From UBA5266 sp002411545 (lineage in GTDB: Bacteria; Bacteroidota; Bacteroidia; Bacteroidales; WCHB1-69), in the NCBI GenBank assembly GCA_028693085.1, contig JAQUWC010000085.1:1-8210 (forward strand): 8,210 nt of DNA, given 5' to 3'. The notes beneath the pieces are model-generated. The model did not search any database. It had not been told where the DNA came from and was given only the letters and a program-made list of their open reading frames with translations. Below are positions 6,146 through 8,210 of this stretch, piece by piece. Numbering within the stretch: the stretch's first letter is position 1; each line of letters begins with the position of its first letter. A program made the position numbers and the translations under genes.

Positions 6146-7366
6146 TTAAGATACTTTGCTGTTGATTTTTCCGATAAAAGTATTGCCGAAGGCTTTACCG
6201 TAATGTATATAATTTTCAAAATCTTTTTCTTGGGGTTTGAACTTTATAAATAGAGCTTCGCCGAAATAATTTAATTTTAAGGTAGTAAAGTTGGCGATAA
6301 GTATGTCTTTGGTTTCACCCGTCCAGCCGTAGGAACCGAAACATCCTGCCAATTTGCCTTTGTCGCGAATAGGATTTATCATCGACAAGCAAGTATACAT
6401 TTGCGGAAGTGTGTTTTGATTTATAGTCGGACTCCCAAATAGATAGGCATTGGCTTTGGCGATTTTATCCGCTAATTCGCCGGCATCCATTTGTTCTATA
6501 TCGCAAAGGTCGACTTCTATTCCGGGATGTAACTGCAATCCTTGGGCTATTTTTTCGGCTAAGGTTTTCGTAAATCCGTAAGCCGAAACATAAGCCACTA
6601 ATATGCGATTAGCAACAGGATAGTTTGCCAAATAGGTTTTGCTGTATTGTTCCGATAAATCGACGATGCGTTTCCAATGTTTGCGTAAAATAGGTCCGTG
6701 TCCCGGACAAATCATATCAATGGCTAAAGGGCGGATTTTATCGATGGCTGTCAGAAAGAAACGGCTGAAAGGTTTCAGTATGACATCGTAATAATAGGTA
6801 AACGCATCCTCGTAATTGCCCGTTAAATCGTCAAACATGGCTTCGTGGCAAAAATGAGCCCCGAAGGAATCGCAGGTGAACAGAAGTTTGTCTTCTTCCA
6901 AATAAGTATAGATGGAATCCGGCCAATGCAGGTTGGGAGCGGAGATGATTCGCAATTTTTTATTTCCTAAATCAATCACATCACCCTCTTTCACTATCCG
7001 GTGTTTGAATGCTTCGCCGATTTGATTTTCAAGGAACTTTATGGCACTGTTACTCCCCACAACCACGGCATCGGGAGCCAGTTCCAATAAACGTTTGATG
7101 CTGCCGGCATGGTCGGGTTCGGTATGGTCGACTATGATATAGGATATCTCCGAAGGATTACATACTTGCTCCAATTTGGCTTTGTAAGTATCCCAAAACT
7201 TTTCTTTGGCCGTTTCGACCACCGCCTTTTTATCGGCATTGATAAAATAGGAGTTATAGGTGGTGCCGTATTTGGTTTCCATTATGATATCAAAGGTCCG
7301 GAGTTTTTCATCCAAAATCCCGATCCAATAAATGTCTTCTTTTACTTTAATTACCTTATTATCCAT
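6146..7366 (-). CDS. fprA: Flavodiiron protein (A-type flavoprotein, O2/NO reductase)
   Basis: This 406-residue cytoplasmic enzyme reduces O2 to water, or NO to N2O, with electrons passed to its FMN by rubredoxin or a similar donor. Residues ~1-245 are a metallo-beta-lactamase-like domain with a complete diiron set: H81, E83, D85 in HTEPDH, H147 in NLHWPDS, D166 in TCDSFGAH and H223 in CPGHGP. Residues ~252-400 are a flavodoxin domain with AYVSAYGFTKTLA (258-270), GSPTINQNTLPQM (311-323) and FGSYGWTGE (343-351). There is no fused rubredoxin or flavin-reductase domain, so it is the simple class A type. I chose the ATG at 7366; the frame also runs back to a TTG at 7393, adding nine lysine-rich residues, but family members begin close to DNKVIKVKEDIYW. 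It is first in an operon with the nitroreductase. No good promoter box is seen upstream. Confidence 0.95.
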   Translation of the reverse strand: MDNKVIKVKEDIYWIGILDEKLRTFDIIMETKYGTTYNSYFINADKKAVVETAKEKFWDTYKAKLEQVCNPSEISYIIVDHTEPDHAGSIKRLLELAPDAVVVGSNSAIKFLENQIGEAFKHRIVKEGDVIDLGNKKLRIISAPNLHWPDSIYTYLEEDKLLFTCDSFGAHFCHEAMFDDLTGNYEDAFTYYYDVILKPFSRFFLTAIDKIRPLAIDMICPGHGPILRKHWKRIVDLSEQYSKTYLANYPVANRILVAYVSAYGFTKTLAEKIAQGLQLHPGIEVDLCDIEQMDAGELADKIAKANAYLFGSPTINQNTLPQMYTCLSMINPIRDKGKLAGCFGSYGWTGETKDILIANFTTLKLNYFGEALFIKFKPQEKDFENYIHYGKAFGNTFIGKINSKVS

Positions 7367-7741
7367 AGTGTATTGTGTTTTTATTTTTTTCAATAATTAT
7401 TTAATTTGCTTACTGTTTATCCAAGCAATTATCTAACGTAGCTTGGTTTTGTTTATTTTATGGGATTTTCATTATTTTTTTTTAACCCCTAACCCTCCTT
7501 GTTTATAATTAAAATCATTGTCATTCTGAGCGTAACGAAGTGAAGCGAAGAATCTAAAAATGATAACATAATTTTTATCGGACAATGATAAATAAAAATA
7601 AAATGCCGATAGCCGACAGTTTTTTATCATTTTTACTTCCAAAAAAAAATGCATTTTTGGGTGGTTAGTTTAATTTTATTCCTAAATTATTGTAATACAG
7701 TTTTTTTTTTTGAAAAATAAAATTATGTGTTTTAATTTGCT
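7367..7741. other. Gene-free AT-rich stretch upstream of fprA, with inverted repeats
   Basis: No convincing coding frame is present. It holds an inverted repeat CCAAGC (7421-7426) / GCTTGG (7441-7446) followed on the + strand by a T-rich run, which could be a leader hairpin, an operator for fprA or a + strand terminator. It also holds repeat copy 2 (7520-7586). AAAAATGATAA (7556-7566) and TTATCATTTTT (7624-7634) form a perfect 11-bp inverted repeat around part of that copy. A further hairpin is CCAAAAA (7639-7645) / TTTTTGG (7654-7660), which contains the 14-bp palindrome AAAAATGCATTTTT. Confidence 0.5.
7520..7586 (+). repeat. Dispersed intergenic repeat, copy 2
   Basis: GTCATTCTGAGCG (7520-7532), then GAAGCGAAGAATCT (7542-7555) and ATCGGACAAT (7577-7586) correspond to the copy at 151-196 in the same order and orientation. 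This copy carries 9 extra bases before GAAGCGAAG and a longer spacer before ATCGGACAAT. The last part also forms a small hairpin, TTATC (7575-7579) / GATAA (7587-7591). Confidence 0.6.
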
Positions 7742-7749
7742 TATATTTG
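7742..7749 (+). promoter_or_regulatory. Candidate + strand promoter -7 box
   Basis: TATATTTG matches TAnnTTTG. No clear -33 element precedes it at the right distance. It would start a transcript near 7756 that reads through the structured region at 7908-8106. In DNA this AT-rich such a box can occur by chance. Confidence 0.3.
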
Positions 7750-7907
7750 TCCCGAAAATCAAACCGTATTATGAAGGGGAAAATTATAAACATATTTTAT
7801 ACATCAAAATCTTTTGCGAGATTTTTTTCCCTATTGTTTTATCTTTTTTTTATTATGCTATTTGATGTTTCTGCATTTTATATGTATATCAAAAACATTA
7901 TTAGAAT

Positions 7908-8106
7908 AAAATGTCTTTTCAGTGGAAAGTATGTTCTCAGGAAATTCAGTGTAGTAAGCTACTGCAATAATGTGTCCCGGTTGCAGTAGCGATAACCCGG
8001 AAGGTAGGGGATAAGCACTACGATTTTACGACCTTAAATGCCTATCCCTTCACCACTTCCAAGGAGGATTAAAACCTAAAGTTTTTATATGTCTTTGACA
8101 CATTTT
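7908..8106. ncRNA. Candidate structured RNA of unknown class (strand uncertain)
   Basis: A GC-rich island (52 of 110 bases, 47%, at 7951-8060) stands between very AT-rich flanks (about 20% GC before, 11% after). Hairpin A is a perfect 10-bp stem GCTACTGCAA (7958-7967) / TTGCAGTAGC (7981-7990) with a 13-nt loop. Hairpin B is a long stem: GGAA 7999-8002 / TTCC 8057-8060, GGT 8003-8005 / ACC 8052-8054, AGGGGATA 8006-8013 / TATCCCTT 8043-8050, GCA 8015-8017 / TGC 8039-8041. A small stem is CTTTTC 7915-7920 / GGAAAG 7924-7929. AAAATGT (7908-7914) and ACATTTT (8100-8106) could close the whole. Two stem positions are G-U if read on the + strand and A-C on the minus strand, favouring +. Against that, a minus-strand box TACTTTTG at 8120-8113 would start transcription almost exactly at 8106, the outer edge of the closing stem. 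I do not recognise it as tRNA, tmRNA, RNase P, SRP RNA or a known riboswitch. Confidence 0.5.
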
Positions 8107-8120
8107 GTATGACAAAAGTA
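8103..8120 (-). promoter_or_regulatory. Minus-strand -7 box overlapping a palindrome
   Basis: Read on the minus strand, 8120-8113 is TACTTTTG (TAnnTTTG). It overlaps the inverted repeat TTTTGT (8103-8108) / ACAAAA (8112-8117). A transcript starting 4-7 bases past the box would begin at the outer edge of the structured region. No -33 element is clear, and the palindrome might instead be an operator for the gene beginning at 8204. Confidence 0.3.
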
Positions 8121-8203
8121 CAAAAAAAACAAATAAAATATTAGTTAATAAAAATAAAATAAAAACTATTAAAAAAACAATAAATTTAATTAAAAAAATA
8201 GAT

Positions 8204-8210
8204 ATGAAAA
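8204..8210 (+). CDS. Possible start of the next gene (only the first two codons visible)
   Basis: ATGAAAA at the window edge follows an A-rich, G-poor leader of the kind seen before Bacteroidota start codons, and MK is a common beginning for exported proteins. Only two codons are visible, so neither the frame nor a product can be tested. If real, the structured region ending near 8106 would lie in or next to its upstream region. Confidence 0.3.

Noticed and set aside
7367..7393. N-terminal extension of fprA from a TTG at 7393
   Set aside because: The nine extra residues are lysine-rich and read from A/T-only sequence; the ATG at 7366 gives a start that fits the family.
7482..7500. Telomere-like TTAACCCCTAACCC repeat
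   Set aside because: Fewer than three units and no extended array; chance similarity in a bacterial intergenic region.
7990..8013. Bacterial SRP RNA tip (CCGGAAGG)
   Set aside because: Only eight bases match the SRP apical loop; the flanks do not pair as helix 8 and the AAGCAGCC side is absent.
7940..8060. Cobalamin riboswitch
   Set aside because: GCTACTG and GGAAGG resemble the B12 box and its partner, but the GGTGnAAnTCC and CCCGCnACTGT core is missing and GCTACTG is locked in a perfect local hairpin.
8061..8112. Small gene after the AAGGAGGA sequence at 8061-8068
   Set aside because: The nearest ATG (8089) is 20 bases away and the frame ends after seven codons; the purine run more likely belongs to the RNA structure.

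Overview
The window looks like Bacteroidota (probably Bacteroidales) chromosome. The evidence is AT-rich intergenic DNA, starts mostly without a Shine-Dalgarno sequence, three upstream regions carrying the Bacteroidota -7 box TAnnTTTG (each continuing as TTTGCA), and typical Bacteroidota protein types. The flavodiiron protein suggests an anaerobe or microaerobe. There are six complete genes, the 3' end of a seventh and possibly the first codons of an eighth. No tRNA, rRNA, CRISPR array or insertion sequence is visible.

Layout. The + strand enters with the last codons of a membrane pyrophosphatase (hppA). It converges, across a perfect 13-bp terminator stem, on a large minus-strand gene (323-2803) that fuses an acyl-CoA/acyl-ACP synthetase, an acyl carrier domain and a PlsC-type acyltransferase. 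A 273-bp divergent promoter region separates that gene from a + strand dolichol-phosphate-mannose-synthase-like glycosyltransferase (3077-3817). Next comes a + strand Hsp20 small heat-shock protein (4089-4529) with a strong Shine-Dalgarno and a duplicated 11-bp box upstream. Two back-to-back hairpin terminators separate it from three minus-strand genes: an exported SagB-like nitroreductase relative with an altered FMN-binding motif (4641-5312), an NfsA-like nitroreductase (5391-6137) and a flavodiiron protein (6146-7366). The last two are 8 bp apart and look like one operon read flavodiiron first; the SagB-like gene has its own promoter box.

The last ~840 bp have no convincing gene. They hold a second copy of a dispersed repeat (the first is at 151-196), several inverted repeats, and a GC-rich island (about 47% GC against about 11% in the following 110 bases) that folds into two strong hairpins. 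I read this as an RNA gene or leader of unknown class and do not recognise it. A start codon at 8204 may begin the next gene.

Biology. The window combines an energy-coupled ion pump, fatty-acid activation with phospholipid acylation, polyprenol-linked sugar transfer, protein-folding stress and flavin-based oxygen/NO/nitro-compound reduction. The most unusual items are the fusion's domain order, the SagB-like protein without the expected arginines, the paired boxes before hsp20 and the structured RNA candidate.
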